DNA of 64,000 bases from Candidatus Microthrix subdominans (GTDB lineage Bacteria > Actinomycetota > Acidimicrobiia > Acidimicrobiales > Microtrichaceae). Positions within the stretch are counted from its first letter, which is position 1, and every line of letters starts with the position of its first letter. The position numbers and the translations under genes are program-made. Positions 44,449-52,335 of the stretch are shown piece after piece. The stretch covers positions 558,001-622,000 of the forward strand of contig JADJZA010000007.1 in the NCBI GenBank assembly GCA_016719385.1. Direction: 5' to 3'. Below the pieces are notes generated by a model. It saw only the letters and a list, made by a program, of their open reading frames with translations, was not told the DNA's origin and searched no databases.

Positions 44449-45942
44449 TTAGGGGTGGTCGCCCTCGTCGGCCGACTCCGATGTCGGCGCAGCGAACGCC
44501 GCCTCCAGCTGGTCCTGGTGCTCGTGTTCGGCGGCTACCAGCAGCTGGTCGCGAGCGGTGATGACGGTGCTGCCTTGGGGCATGAAGCTCTCCGAGCCGC
44601 GCCTGACCAGCACGATCAGCACTCCCTGAGGGAGGGCGAGGTCGACCAGCTGGCAGCCGACCGCATGGGCGCTCGGCTCGACGAGGATCTCGTGCAGTTG
44701 GGGACCCTCGTCGCCGGTGATCACCGTGTCGAACGAGCCGGTGGCCGTCGACCGGGCGTCGGGCGGTGCGGTGATGCCCAGCGCCTTGGCCGCGAACGGA
44801 ATGGAGGTGCCCTGCACCAGCACCGAGGTGAAGACGACGAAGAACACGACGACGAACAGTTGCTCGCCGCCGGGCACCCCGGCGGCCACCGGGAACGTCG
44901 CCAGGATGATCGGTGCGGCGCCCCGCAGGCCGACCCACGACACGAAGCCGACCTCACGAACCGGCATCCGGAAGGGCAACAGGGTGAGGACGACGGCGAT
45001 CGGTCGGGCGACCAGCATGAGCACGGCGGCGATCGCCAGGGCGGGCAGCGCCACCGACGGGATGCGGCTGGGGTGAACGAGCAGGCCCAGCAACACGAAC
45101 ATCGAGATCTGCATCAGCCAGGCGATGGCATCGTGGAAGCGAATCAGGCTGCGCTTGTGCAGGTAGTCGTAGTGCGCCAGCGTCACCCCGGCCACGTAGA
45201 CGGCGAGGAAGCCGCTGCCGCCGATGTGGTTGACACCCTCGAGCGTCAACAGAACGAAACCGAACGTCATCACCGGGTAGAGGCCGTCGTGGTCCAGGTG
45301 GAGGCGGTTGATCGCCCAGACGGCACCACGCGCCAGCACGAACCCGGCCAGCGCCCCAACGCCCATCTGGACGACGAACGAGCCGAGGATGCGGACCGGC
45401 TCGGTCTCGCCCGTGGTGATCACCGAGATGATCGCCAGCGTCAGAAACACCGCAGCCGGGTCGTTGCTGCCCGACTCGAGCTCGAGCATCGACGCCAACT
45501 TTCCGTCGATGCGCACCCCGCGGGAGCGCAGGATGGAAAAGACGGCAGCAGCGTCGGTCGAGGCGATCACCGCGCCGAGCAGCAGTCCCTGCTGGGTTGA
45601 GATATCGAGCAGGACGATGGCGATCCCGCCGAGGAGGCCGGCGGTGATCACCACGCCGATGCTGGCCAACGCGATGCCTTGACCCAGTACCGGACGGATG
45701 TCGCGGAAGCGGGTTCCCAACCCGCCGCTGAACAGGATGTAGGCGAGGGCGATAATGCCGAAGTTGCGGGCCAGCTCGAAGTCGTCGAACTCGATTCCGA
45801 TCAGGCCGTCGGTCCCGGCCAGCATGCCGATGCCCAGGAAGAGCAGCAGGCTGGGCACACCAAGGCGGGCCGAGGTCTTCGAGGCGATGACCCCGGCGAT
45901 CAGCAGCCCGGCGGCGGCAAGGATCCAGGGTTCAGGCGCCAC
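44449..45942 (-). CDS. Potassium/proton antiporter (CPA family, with C-terminal TrkA-C domain)
   Basis: A 497-residue membrane protein with about 12-13 helices: VPSLLLFLGIGMLAGTDGL, IALAYILFSGGLGTRFRDIR, then GAVIASTDAAAVFSIL and LELESGSNDPAAVFLTLAII, the CPA ion-binding Asp region, and VSWVGLRGAAPIILATFP. The C-terminal 85 residues form a TrkA_C-like domain (QLVDLALPQGVLIVLVRRG). It resembles NhaP2/CvrA, which exchange K+ or Na+ for H+. The minus-strand 3' end is next to the MazF gene at the right edge of the accessory island. Confidence 0.87.
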   Translation of the reverse strand: MAPEPWILAAAGLLIAGVIASKTSARLGVPSLLLFLGIGMLAGTDGLIGIEFDDFELARNFGIIALAYILFSGGLGTRFRDIRPVLGQGIALASIGVVITAGLLGGIAIVLLDISTQQGLLLGAVIASTDAAAVFSILRSRGVRIDGKLASMLELESGSNDPAAVFLTLAIISVITTGETEPVRILGSFVVQMGVGALAGFVLARGAVWAINRLHLDHDGLYPVMTFGFVLLTLEGVNHIGGSGFLAVYVAGVTLAHYDYLHKRSLIRFHDAIAWLMQISMFVLLGLLVHPSRIPSVALPALAIAAVLMLVARPIAVVLTLLPFRMPVREVGFVSWVGLRGAAPIILATFPVAAGVPGGEQLFVVVFFVVFTSVLVQGTSIPFAAKALGITAPPDARSTATGSFDTVITGDEGPQLHEILVEPSAHAVGCQLVDLALPQGVLIVLVRRGSESFMPQGSTVITARDQLLVAAEHEHQDQLEAAFAAPTSESADEGDHP

Positions 45943-46032
45943 GGCGATGACTCAGTGATCGGTGATGGTCAAGGGGAATGGACGGCTTCCAGTCGACTCG
46001 GGCCCCCGGTCGGTGCGGTCGATGGTAGTGCC

Positions 46033-46587
46033 TCAGACGGGCTCATAGCGCAGAGCGACGGCCCCCGATCCGAACTCCTGTCGCCCCACCAGCCGCAGTT
46101 CGACCCGCTCGTGCAGGCCGGCCAACAGCGTCGGTCCGTGGCCCGCCACCACGGGTTGCACGACGAACTCGTACTCGTCGATCAGCCCCAGATTCGCCAG
46201 GGCCAGCGGGAGGGTCACACCGCCCACGAACAGGCCGTCGCCCGGCTGCGCCTTCAGGTCCCGAACGGCCGTGCCCAGGTCACCCTGAACCAGTTCGGAG
46301 TTCCAATCGACCTGGTCCAGCGTGCTGGACACGACGTACTTCTTCGCCCCGTCGATCGTCCGGGCAAACGGGATCATCTCATCGGGCATCGAGTCCGGCC
46401 ACTCTCCCGTTGCCGGCAGCCGCCACGCTTCCTCCATCATCTCGTAGGTGACTCGGCCGAAGAGCAAGGCATCGGCACGTCCCAGGCTGGCTGCCCAGTA
46501 GCGATGCGACTCCTCGTCCGGGATCCCCTCCCGGTGATCGCAGCAGCCGTCAAGGGTGACGTTGATCGAGTAGCGAAGTGGTCTCAT
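46033..46587 (-). CDS. Dihydrofolate reductase-like (RibD C-terminal family) protein
   Basis: A 184-residue protein: MRPLRYSINVTLDGCCDHRE at the start, LLFGRVTYEMMEEAWRLP, KYVVSSTLDQVDWNSELVQG and LFVGGVTLPLALANLGLIDE. This is the RibD_C/YwjB fold common in bacteria as NADPH-dependent reductases of unknown substrate. ATG at 46587 is chosen. The frame open to 46872 runs through the start of the divergent gene and is not coding. It shares a 133-bp divergent promoter region with the GH4 gene at 46721. Confidence 0.83.
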   Translation of the reverse strand: MRPLRYSINVTLDGCCDHREGIPDEESHRYWAASLGRADALLFGRVTYEMMEEAWRLPATGEWPDSMPDEMIPFARTIDGAKKYVVSSTLDQVDWNSELVQGDLGTAVRDLKAQPGDGLFVGGVTLPLALANLGLIDEYEFVVQPVVAGHGPTLLAGLHERVELRLVGRQEFGSGAVALRYEPV

Positions 46588-46720
46588 CGGTTGCTCCCTC
46601 AGTGCGTCGCCGGCATCCGGCCGATCTCCAGAAAGACGGACGCCGCCGCCGTTTCTCATCGCGTTGCTGGTTGATCGTTCTCTAGTGTTGCGCCGATCGG
46701 CGACGGATGAGGATCGGCAG

Positions 46721-48103
46721 ATGACGACAACGCAGGCGAACGGCTCCGGGGGCGACGGCCTCAAGATCACGATGGTCGGGGCGGGTGGCATGTCGTTTGG
46801 GCCGACGATGGTCAACGACGTCGTCCGCACGGCGGGGCTGCGCGGCGCCCGCTTGGTGCTCCACGACGTCAACGCTGAGCGCCTGGACCGCGCCTACCGC
46901 TTTGCCGCCAAGCTGAACGCCGCCGGGGGCGCACCGATCGTGCTCGATCGGACAATCGATCCGACCGCCGCCCTTGAGGGCGCCGACTTCGTGCTGGCCA
47001 GCGCCGAGTTTGACCGCTTCGAGCACTGGCGTCAGGACTACGAGGTGCCCAACCGGCACGGCGCCCGTCAGATCACCGGCGAGAACGGTGGTCCGGGGGC
47101 GGTGTTCCACTCGCTGCGCTCGATCACGAACACGCTGGGTATTTGCGCTGACATCGAGAGGCACTGCCCCGATGCCCTGCTGATCAACCTGACCAACCCG
47201 ATGAGCCGCGTCACCCTGGCGATCAACCGGGCCACCAACGTGCGCAACGTGGGCATGTGCCACGAGATGCCGATGGGCGTCAGGCGGTTGGCCCGGCGGC
47301 TGCGGGTGAACCCCGACGACATCGAGGCGCGGGCCTCGGGCATCAACCACTTCACGTTCTTCACCGAGCTTCGCAACCGTCGCACCGGCGAGGACCTGCT
47401 GGGAAAGGTGCGGGCCTGGTACGAGCGGTCCTTCTTCGACTACTCGCCCCGCACCCAGCGGGTGGCCCGCTTTTTGGATCGAACGATGGCCGGTGCGGGG
47501 CTGGTCGAGTTCAACTACATGCCGCTGGTGGCCCACGTGGTGCGCGACTACGGCCTGGTGCCGTGCTCGGTCGACAGCCACATCGGCGAGTACCTGCCCT
47601 TCGCGCTCGACACCAGCGACTGGATGCCCACGCCGATCGACTTCCACCAGCCCTTCGCCGAGGTGGCCGAGCGTGCCGCCGCCTGGGCGGCCGACACCAG
47701 GGTGCCGCTGCCCCTCCAGGTGGCGGGCATGTCCGGCGAGGAGGTGATCGCCATCATCGACGCCATGTGGAACGACGACTCGACGCGGCTGATGGCGGTG
47801 AACGTGCCCAACGACGGGCTGCTGAGCGACGTCGCCGAGGGAACCATCGTCGAGGTGGGCGCCATCGTCGACGGTGACGGCATCCATCCCGACGTGATGG
47901 CGCCGCTGGGCGAGCCGCTGGCCGGGTGGGTCAACACCCAGGCGGCGCTGCAGGAGATGGTCGTCGACGCTGCGCTCACCGGCGATGCCGACCTTGCCTT
48001 CCAGGCGCTGCGGGAGGATCCGTGCTCGCCGCCCGACGAGGCGTCGTGCCGGGCGATGTTCGCCGAGCTTCATCAGCTCCAGGCCGACAAGCTGCCGTTC
48101 TGA
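46721..48103 (+). CDS. Glycoside hydrolase family 4 (alpha-galactosidase/alpha-glucosidase type)
   Basis: A 460-residue NAD-dependent GH4 enzyme. Rossmann start ITMVGAGGMSFGPTMVNDVV, GENGGPGAVFHSLRSI, LLINLTNPMSRVTLAINR, metal site GMCHEMPMG near residue 176 (Cys and His), and GINHFTFFTELRN. GH4 enzymes open the glycosidic bond by an oxidation/elimination route using NAD+ and Mn2+, and are cytosolic. ATG at 46721 begins MTTTQANGSGGDG. Its stop shares one base with the ATG of the luciferase-like oxidoreductase (TGATG), so they are coupled. Confidence 0.87.
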   Translation: MTTTQANGSGGDGLKITMVGAGGMSFGPTMVNDVVRTAGLRGARLVLHDVNAERLDRAYRFAAKLNAAGGAPIVLDRTIDPTAALEGADFVLASAEFDRFEHWRQDYEVPNRHGARQITGENGGPGAVFHSLRSITNTLGICADIERHCPDALLINLTNPMSRVTLAINRATNVRNVGMCHEMPMGVRRLARRLRVNPDDIEARASGINHFTFFTELRNRRTGEDLLGKVRAWYERSFFDYSPRTQRVARFLDRTMAGAGLVEFNYMPLVAHVVRDYGLVPCSVDSHIGEYLPFALDTSDWMPTPIDFHQPFAEVAERAAAWAADTRVPLPLQVAGMSGEEVIAIIDAMWNDDSTRLMAVNVPNDGLLSDVAEGTIVEVGAIVDGDGIHPDVMAPLGEPLAGWVNTQAALQEMVVDAALTGDADLAFQALREDPCSPPDEASCRAMFAELHQLQADKLPF

Positions 48104-49143
48104 TGGCCGAGCGGCTGGGTGAGCTGGGGTTCTACACGTTGGCGGGTGCCCCCGAGTCGCCCCGGGAGCTGATCGAGGAGGTGGCCCAGGCCGAGGCGCT
48201 GGGCCTGGGCACGGTGTTCCTGTCCGAGCGCTTCGACCTGAAGGAGGCGGCCACGATCACCGGCGCGCTCGGCGCGGTGTCGACGGACCTGCGCATCATC
48301 ACCGCTGCGACCAACCACAACACCCGCCACCCGATGGTGACCGCGTCGCACGCCACGACGATGCACCGCCTGACCGGCGGCCGCTACGTGTTGGGCATCG
48401 GCCGGGGCATCGGGCCGCTCTTCGACGCCTACGGCATCCCCAAGATCACCACCGCGCAGATGGAGGACTTCGCCGGCGTGATGCGCCGGTTGTGGCACGG
48501 CGAGATGATCTTCAACCACGACGGTCCCATCGGCAGCTATCCGGTGCTCCGGCTGAACCCCGACTTCGACGAGGACATCGAGCTGTCGCTGGTGGCCTTC
48601 GGCCCCAACTCGTTGGCGCTGGGCGGCCGGGCGTTTGACCACGTGGTGCTGCATACCTTCTTCACCGACGAGACGCTGCAGCGCTGCGTCGCCACGGTGA
48701 AGGGGGCGGCCGAGCAGGCGGGCCGCAACCCGGACGACGTCACGGTGTGGTCGTGTTACGCCACCGTCGGCGACCACCTGAGCGAGGCGCTGCGGCTGCG
48801 CAAGACCGTCGGCCGGCTGGCCACCTACCTGCAGGGCTACGGCGACCTGCTCGTCGACACCAACGGGTGGGACCCGGTGGTGCTCGATCGCTTCCGGGCC
48901 GACGCGGTGGTCGGCTCGTTTTTGAGCGCCATCGACGGGACCGCCACCGACGGGCAACTCGAACACATCGCCACGCTGTTGCCCGAGGAGTGGCTGGCAC
49001 CGGCGGCCACCGGCAGCGCCACAGCGTGCGCAGCAGCCGTGCGAGGCCAGATGGCGCTGGGCGCCGACGCGGTGATCATGCACGGCGCCACCCCGACCGA
49101 GCTCACCCCGATCGTTGAGGCCTACCGGGCGGGGACCGCATAG
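48103..49143 (+). CDS. Luciferase-like monooxygenase, F420-dependent type
   Basis: A 346-residue LLM-class oxidoreductase: LGELGFYTLAGAPESP, AEALGLGTVFLSERFDLKEA, ATNHNTRHPMVTASHATTMH, GGRYVLGIGRGIGPLFDAY and VVLHTFFTDETLQRCVATV. The pattern matches actinobacterial F420-dependent oxidoreductases of the TIGR03857 type. F420 use is inferred from the family. The start is coupled to the GH4 stop, which is unusual company. A joint role on a glycoside is possible but unproven. A frame reaching back to 47926 lies in the GH4 gene and is rejected. Confidence 0.83.
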   Translation: MAERLGELGFYTLAGAPESPRELIEEVAQAEALGLGTVFLSERFDLKEAATITGALGAVSTDLRIITAATNHNTRHPMVTASHATTMHRLTGGRYVLGIGRGIGPLFDAYGIPKITTAQMEDFAGVMRRLWHGEMIFNHDGPIGSYPVLRLNPDFDEDIELSLVAFGPNSLALGGRAFDHVVLHTFFTDETLQRCVATVKGAAEQAGRNPDDVTVWSCYATVGDHLSEALRLRKTVGRLATYLQGYGDLLVDTNGWDPVVLDRFRADAVVGSFLSAIDGTATDGQLEHIATLLPEEWLAPAATGSATACAAAVRGQMALGADAVIMHGATPTELTPIVEAYRAGTA

Positions 49144-49174
49144 GTCGCAGACGAGTCGCCGTCGTGCCGGTGGT

Positions 49175-49594
49175 CTATCCCTCCGTCACGCGAACCGTGC
49201 GACCTTCGGCCCTCAGGGCATCCTCAAGCCGTGGCGATGACACCGAGAGATACACATCGGCCTTGAGGTGGACGGCCGCCGCCAGGGCTTCGCTACCGAG
49301 CAGATTGAGTTGATGCCGCCGACGGAGCTGGCCGATCCGTGGAGCCAGGGTTCGGAGGCTGACTAGGCCGACCTCGTCCGGCAGTTCCAAGAGGGCCGCC
49401 ACAGCACGCTCATGTGCTTCCGGAGGAAGCGCCCGGAACGGTGCGGACAGCGTGCCGTCGCGCTCGGTTGCGCTGAGAACAGCCTGGCAGAGGCGGACGT
49501 ACCAGCAGCCCGATGTGTACAGCTGGCCGCTGCCGAGACTCTCGCCCGTTCGGAGGTAGAGGCTGAGCAGCTGATCATCGACGAGTTGGGTCAT
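49175..49594 (-). CDS. PIN-like toxin of a toxin-antitoxin pair
   Basis: A 139-residue protein: MTQLVDDQLLSLYLRTG (acidic pair near the start, as in a PIN first strand), WYVRLCQAVLSATERDG, LPDEVGLVSLRTLAPRIGQL, NLLGSEALAAAVHLKADVYL and LEDALRAEGRTVRV. The order of strands and acids fits a divergent PIN domain found in actinobacteria next to AbrB antitoxins, but it lacks the textbook VapC motifs. It starts within the end of the AbrB gene (4-bp overlap), which supports a toxin role. Confidence 0.65.
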   Translation of the reverse strand: MTQLVDDQLLSLYLRTGESLGSGQLYTSGCWYVRLCQAVLSATERDGTLSAPFRALPPEAHERAVAALLELPDEVGLVSLRTLAPRIGQLRRRHQLNLLGSEALAAAVHLKADVYLSVSSPRLEDALRAEGRTVRVTEG

Positions 49595-49833
49595 TCGGTC
49601 GCCAACTCAGCGTCTCCAAACCCGTCTTGGGCCGACTCCCAGTCCGTGGCGGCGACGGCGTCGAGCGCCTGATCGCGCAGTAGGTGGATGCCTCCCGGGA
49701 CCAACACCACCGCATCGCCGACGTCGAGGAAACCGACGCTTCCACCCTCGTTGAGACCCCATCGACGTCGAGCCTCGACTGGAAGGCTCATTTGGCCTCT
49801 GGTCGATACCTTGAGTTCTCCGGAGCTGCCCAT
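49591..49833 (-). CDS. AbrB/MazE-type antitoxin
   Basis: An 80-residue protein: SSGELKVSTRGQMSLPVEAR and RWGLNEGGSVGFLDVGDAVV form a SpoVT/AbrB swapped-hairpin DNA-binding domain. The tail (LRDQALDAVAATDWESAQDG) would bind the toxin. It precedes the PIN-like gene with a 4-bp ATGA overlap, and the pair is probably autoregulated from the region around 49834-49900. Confidence 0.78.
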   Translation of the reverse strand: MGSSGELKVSTRGQMSLPVEARRRWGLNEGGSVGFLDVGDAVVLVPGGIHLLRDQALDAVAATDWESAQDGFGDAELATE

Positions 49834-49942
49834 AGCGTCAAGCTACTCCGGCTCACAAGGTGAGTTGGTGACGCGCTTTGTAGGCCATGAGGCGCCGTCC
49901 TGCGGCATGATGTAATCGACCGATGATGCGCTTGGAGCCTTC

Positions 49943-50182
49943 ATGCAGAGACGGGTGATGCTGGATCCCGATGCCGAGCAGTTGGTGCGCCGACGCATGC
50001 GAGAGCGGGGCGTGACGTTCGACGAGGCGCTGAACGACGCCTTGCGGAGCGGAATGGCCGTCTCGGCTCAGCCATTTTCCACGGAGACGGCTGCGATGGG
50101 CGAGCCCCGGGTCAACCTCGATAGGGCGCTTCGGGTTGCCGTCGACCTGGAGGACGAAGAGCGAACTTGGCCCATGGGCTGA
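49943..50182 (+). CDS. Orphan VapB-like antitoxin
   Basis: A 79-residue protein: MQRRVMLDPDAEQLVRRRMR and ERGVTFDEALNDALRSGM, a short RHH-like DNA-binding start with a C-terminal acidic tail (VAVDLEDEERTWPMG). It resembles VapB antitoxins of actinobacteria, but no toxin gene follows: the next gene, 27 bp on, is the convergent TetR gene. Either the toxin was lost or the protein regulates elsewhere. The start has GGAGCCTTC upstream of ATG. Confidence 0.65.
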   Translation: MQRRVMLDPDAEQLVRRRMRERGVTFDEALNDALRSGMAVSAQPFSTETAAMGEPRVNLDRALRVAVDLEDEERTWPMG

Positions 50183-50208
50183 GATCGGGCGAGCCCTTGC
50201 CAGGTTCG

Positions 50209-50835
50209 CTACGCACTCAGCAGGGCGGTGAGGGCGTCGGTCCAGGACCGTCGGATCTGTTGTCGTGACCGCTGGTGGGTTTCGCTCTGGAGTTCCCACG
50301 ACTCGATCGAGGTGAGCGAGTCGACGATGGCGGCCAGGTCGTCGGCCCGGTCAGGGGTCAGCCCGGCGAGTTCCTCGGCGAAGTGGGTGCGGATCTGAGC
50401 GGCCGAACCGGCCCGGGTTTCGGCCACCGTCGTGGCGAAGCGGGGCATCTCGAGCGCCCGCAGCCGGGCGATGTGGGCCATGGGGGCGATGGCGTCGTAC
50501 AGGTCGAGCCGGGCCTCGACCAGCCGGGCGATCCGCTGGCGGAGCGGACCCTCGCCCAGCTGGGGAACCTCGAAGAGGGGCGCGAACCGCTCGAAGTAGC
50601 GCTCGATCGTGTGCTCCCGGAGGTCGTCCAGCCCATCGAAGTATCGGAACACCGACGACACCGAGACCCCGGCCCGCTCGGCGATCGCCTCGACGCCGGG
50701 CAGGGTGTGACGCTCCTGAAGCAGCTCGAACAGCGCATCGACCACGGCGGCCCGACCCCGCTCGCGCCGGGCCCGCCGGCCATCGATCGGCACGGCAGCG
50801 GCACCTGGCTCGACCTCGGGGGACACGTTCGCCAT
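50209..50835 (-). CDS. TetR family transcriptional regulator
   Basis: A 208-residue TetR protein. The HTH lies at about residues 25-70 (AAVVDALFELLQERHTLPG, AIAERAGVSVSSVFRYFDGL) and the C-terminal ligand domain follows (LREHTIERYFERFAPLFE and onward). ATG at 50835 is chosen, as the frame beyond it enters the divergent promoter. It is divergent from the haloalkane dehalogenase operon, and an inverted repeat at 50891-50911 lies between them, so it probably represses that operon and itself. The ligand may be the substrate of the dehalogenase or sulfatase. Confidence 0.85.
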   Translation of the reverse strand: MANVSPEVEPGAAAVPIDGRRARRERGRAAVVDALFELLQERHTLPGVEAIAERAGVSVSSVFRYFDGLDDLREHTIERYFERFAPLFEVPQLGEGPLRQRIARLVEARLDLYDAIAPMAHIARLRALEMPRFATTVAETRAGSAAQIRTHFAEELAGLTPDRADDLAAIVDSLTSIESWELQSETHQRSRQQIRRSWTDALTALLSA

Positions 50836-50890
50836 CGTCCCACCGTAGACGGACCGAGAACTTCTGCGATCCCGACTCCTCATATCTAAT

Positions 50891-50911
50891 GACAGTGTTA
50901 CTCTCACTATC
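50891..50911. promoter_or_regulatory. Putative TetR operator (inverted repeat)
   Basis: GACAGTG, a 7-base spacer and CACTATC form a near-perfect inverted repeat (one mismatch) in the 100-bp space between the divergent tetR and haloalkane dehalogenase genes. The position and size fit a TetR operator. Binding is not shown. Confidence 0.5.
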
Positions 50912-50935
50912 GCTGAACAGCTGCGAGGGGAACCG

Positions 50936-51868
50936 ATGAAGACCATCCGCACGCCGGACGATCGTTTCGACGATCTGCCCGGCTTTCCGTATGCACCCAA
51001 CTACGCCGAGGTGTCGGCGGACGGAACCGATGGGGCCACCCTGCGGGTCCACTACCTGGACGAGGGTCCGGCCGACGCCGACCCCATCGTGTTGATGCAC
51101 GGCGAGCCGACGTGGAGCTACCTGTACCGCCACATGATCGGCCCGCTGGTCGACGCCGGGCACCGGGTGATCGCCCCCGACCTGGTCGGCTTCGGGCGCA
51201 GCGACAAGCCCACCGAGCAGGGCGACCACAGCTACGCCCGCCACGTGGAGTGGATGACGGGCCTGGTGTTCGACCACCTCGACCTGCGCCACATCACCCT
51301 GTTCTGCCAGGACTGGGGCGGGCTGATCGGGCTGAGGCTGGTCGCCGCCGAGCCGGACCGCTTCGACCGCGTGGTCGTCGGCAACACCGGGCTGCCGACC
51401 GGCCACGGAGCACCCAGCGAGGCCTTCCTGGCCTGGCAGAGCTTCAGCCAGAGCGCCGACGACTTCCCGGTCGGGGCGATCATCGGGGCGGGTTGCACGA
51501 CCGAGCTGAGCGCCGACGTGGTCGCCGCCTATGACGCGCCGTTCCCCGACGACGCGTTCAAGGCCGGTCCACGCGTCATGCCGGCGCTGGTCCCGACCAG
51601 CACCGCGGACCCGGCCAGCGCCGCCAACATCGCCGCCTGGGAGGTGCTCGGCAGCTTCGAGCGCCCCCTGCTGACCGCCTTCAGCGACGGCGACCCGATC
51701 ACCGCCGGTGGCGCAGCGCCGTTCGAGTCGAAGGTGCCCGGAGCGCAGGGCCAGCAACACAGCGTCATCAAGGGCGGCGGCCACTTCCTCCAGGAGGACC
51801 GGGGCCCACAGCTGGCATCGGTGATCGACCGATTCATCGCCGACAACCCGGTGGACACGCCGCAGTGA
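50936..51868 (+). CDS. Haloalkane dehalogenase
   Basis: A 310-residue alpha/beta hydrolase of the haloalkane dehalogenase I type: VLMHGEPTWSYLYRHMI (HGEPTWS oxyanion/halide motif), APDLVGFGRSDKPT, nucleophile Asp near residue 125 in FCQDWGGLIGLRL, and the catalytic His near residue 280 in GGGHFLQED. HGEPTW plus QDWGG are diagnostic of this family, which cleaves carbon-halogen bonds with water. The start has GAGGGGA upstream. It is the first gene of an operon with SRPBCC and sulfatase genes (GTGA overlap with the next). Confidence 0.87.
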   Translation: MKTIRTPDDRFDDLPGFPYAPNYAEVSADGTDGATLRVHYLDEGPADADPIVLMHGEPTWSYLYRHMIGPLVDAGHRVIAPDLVGFGRSDKPTEQGDHSYARHVEWMTGLVFDHLDLRHITLFCQDWGGLIGLRLVAAEPDRFDRVVVGNTGLPTGHGAPSEAFLAWQSFSQSADDFPVGAIIGAGCTTELSADVVAAYDAPFPDDAFKAGPRVMPALVPTSTADPASAANIAAWEVLGSFERPLLTAFSDGDPITAGGAAPFESKVPGAQGQQHSVIKGGGHFLQEDRGPQLASVIDRFIADNPVDTPQ

Positions 51869-52335
51869 GCAGCACGGAGCGCAGCCTGACGATCGATCAC
51901 CCCATCGGCCAGGTGTGGGAGCGACTCGCCGACTTTGCCGCCATTTCCGCGTGGGCGGACAACGTCGACCACTCCTGTCTGCTCCGTCGTAGCGTCGGCA
52001 GCCCGGCGACCGGAGTGGGCGCGGCCCGCCGGGTCCAGGTGGGGCGCCGAGCGCTGATCGAGACCGTGACGGTGTGGGACGCGCCCCACCGCCTGGCCTA
52101 CGGGATCGAGGGGCTTCCGCCGGTGGTGAAACGGGTGCAGAACGAATGGTCGTTGACCGCTCCCCACGCCGGTGAGGTTCAGTACACCGTCGTCACCGTG
52201 ACGACCACGGTCGACTGCGGGTCACGCCCGCCCCAACTGCTGGTCGCCAAGCTGCTTGGTCGCCGCCTGGCAACCGATTCCGAGACGATGCTGGCCGGCC
52301 TGGCCGCTGCGATGAAGGAGCCGTCCCATGCCTGA
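51865..52335 (+). CDS. SRPBCC family protein
   Basis: A 156-residue START-like fold: RSLTIDHPIGQVWERLADFA, VGRRALIETVTVWDAPHRLA, YGIEGLPPVVKRVQNEWSLT and a C-terminal helix (LVAKLLGRRLATDSETMLAG). SRPBCC proteins bind hydrophobic ligands or act as hydratases/cyclases. Here it may carry or modify a ligand for the surrounding catabolic enzymes. GTG at 51865 overlaps the dehalogenase stop, and its stop overlaps the sulfatase start by 8 bp. Confidence 0.78.
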   Translation: MSSTERSLTIDHPIGQVWERLADFAAISAWADNVDHSCLLRRSVGSPATGVGAARRVQVGRRALIETVTVWDAPHRLAYGIEGLPPVVKRVQNEWSLTAPHAGEVQYTVVTVTTTVDCGSRPPQLLVAKLLGRRLATDSETMLAGLAAAMKEPSHA

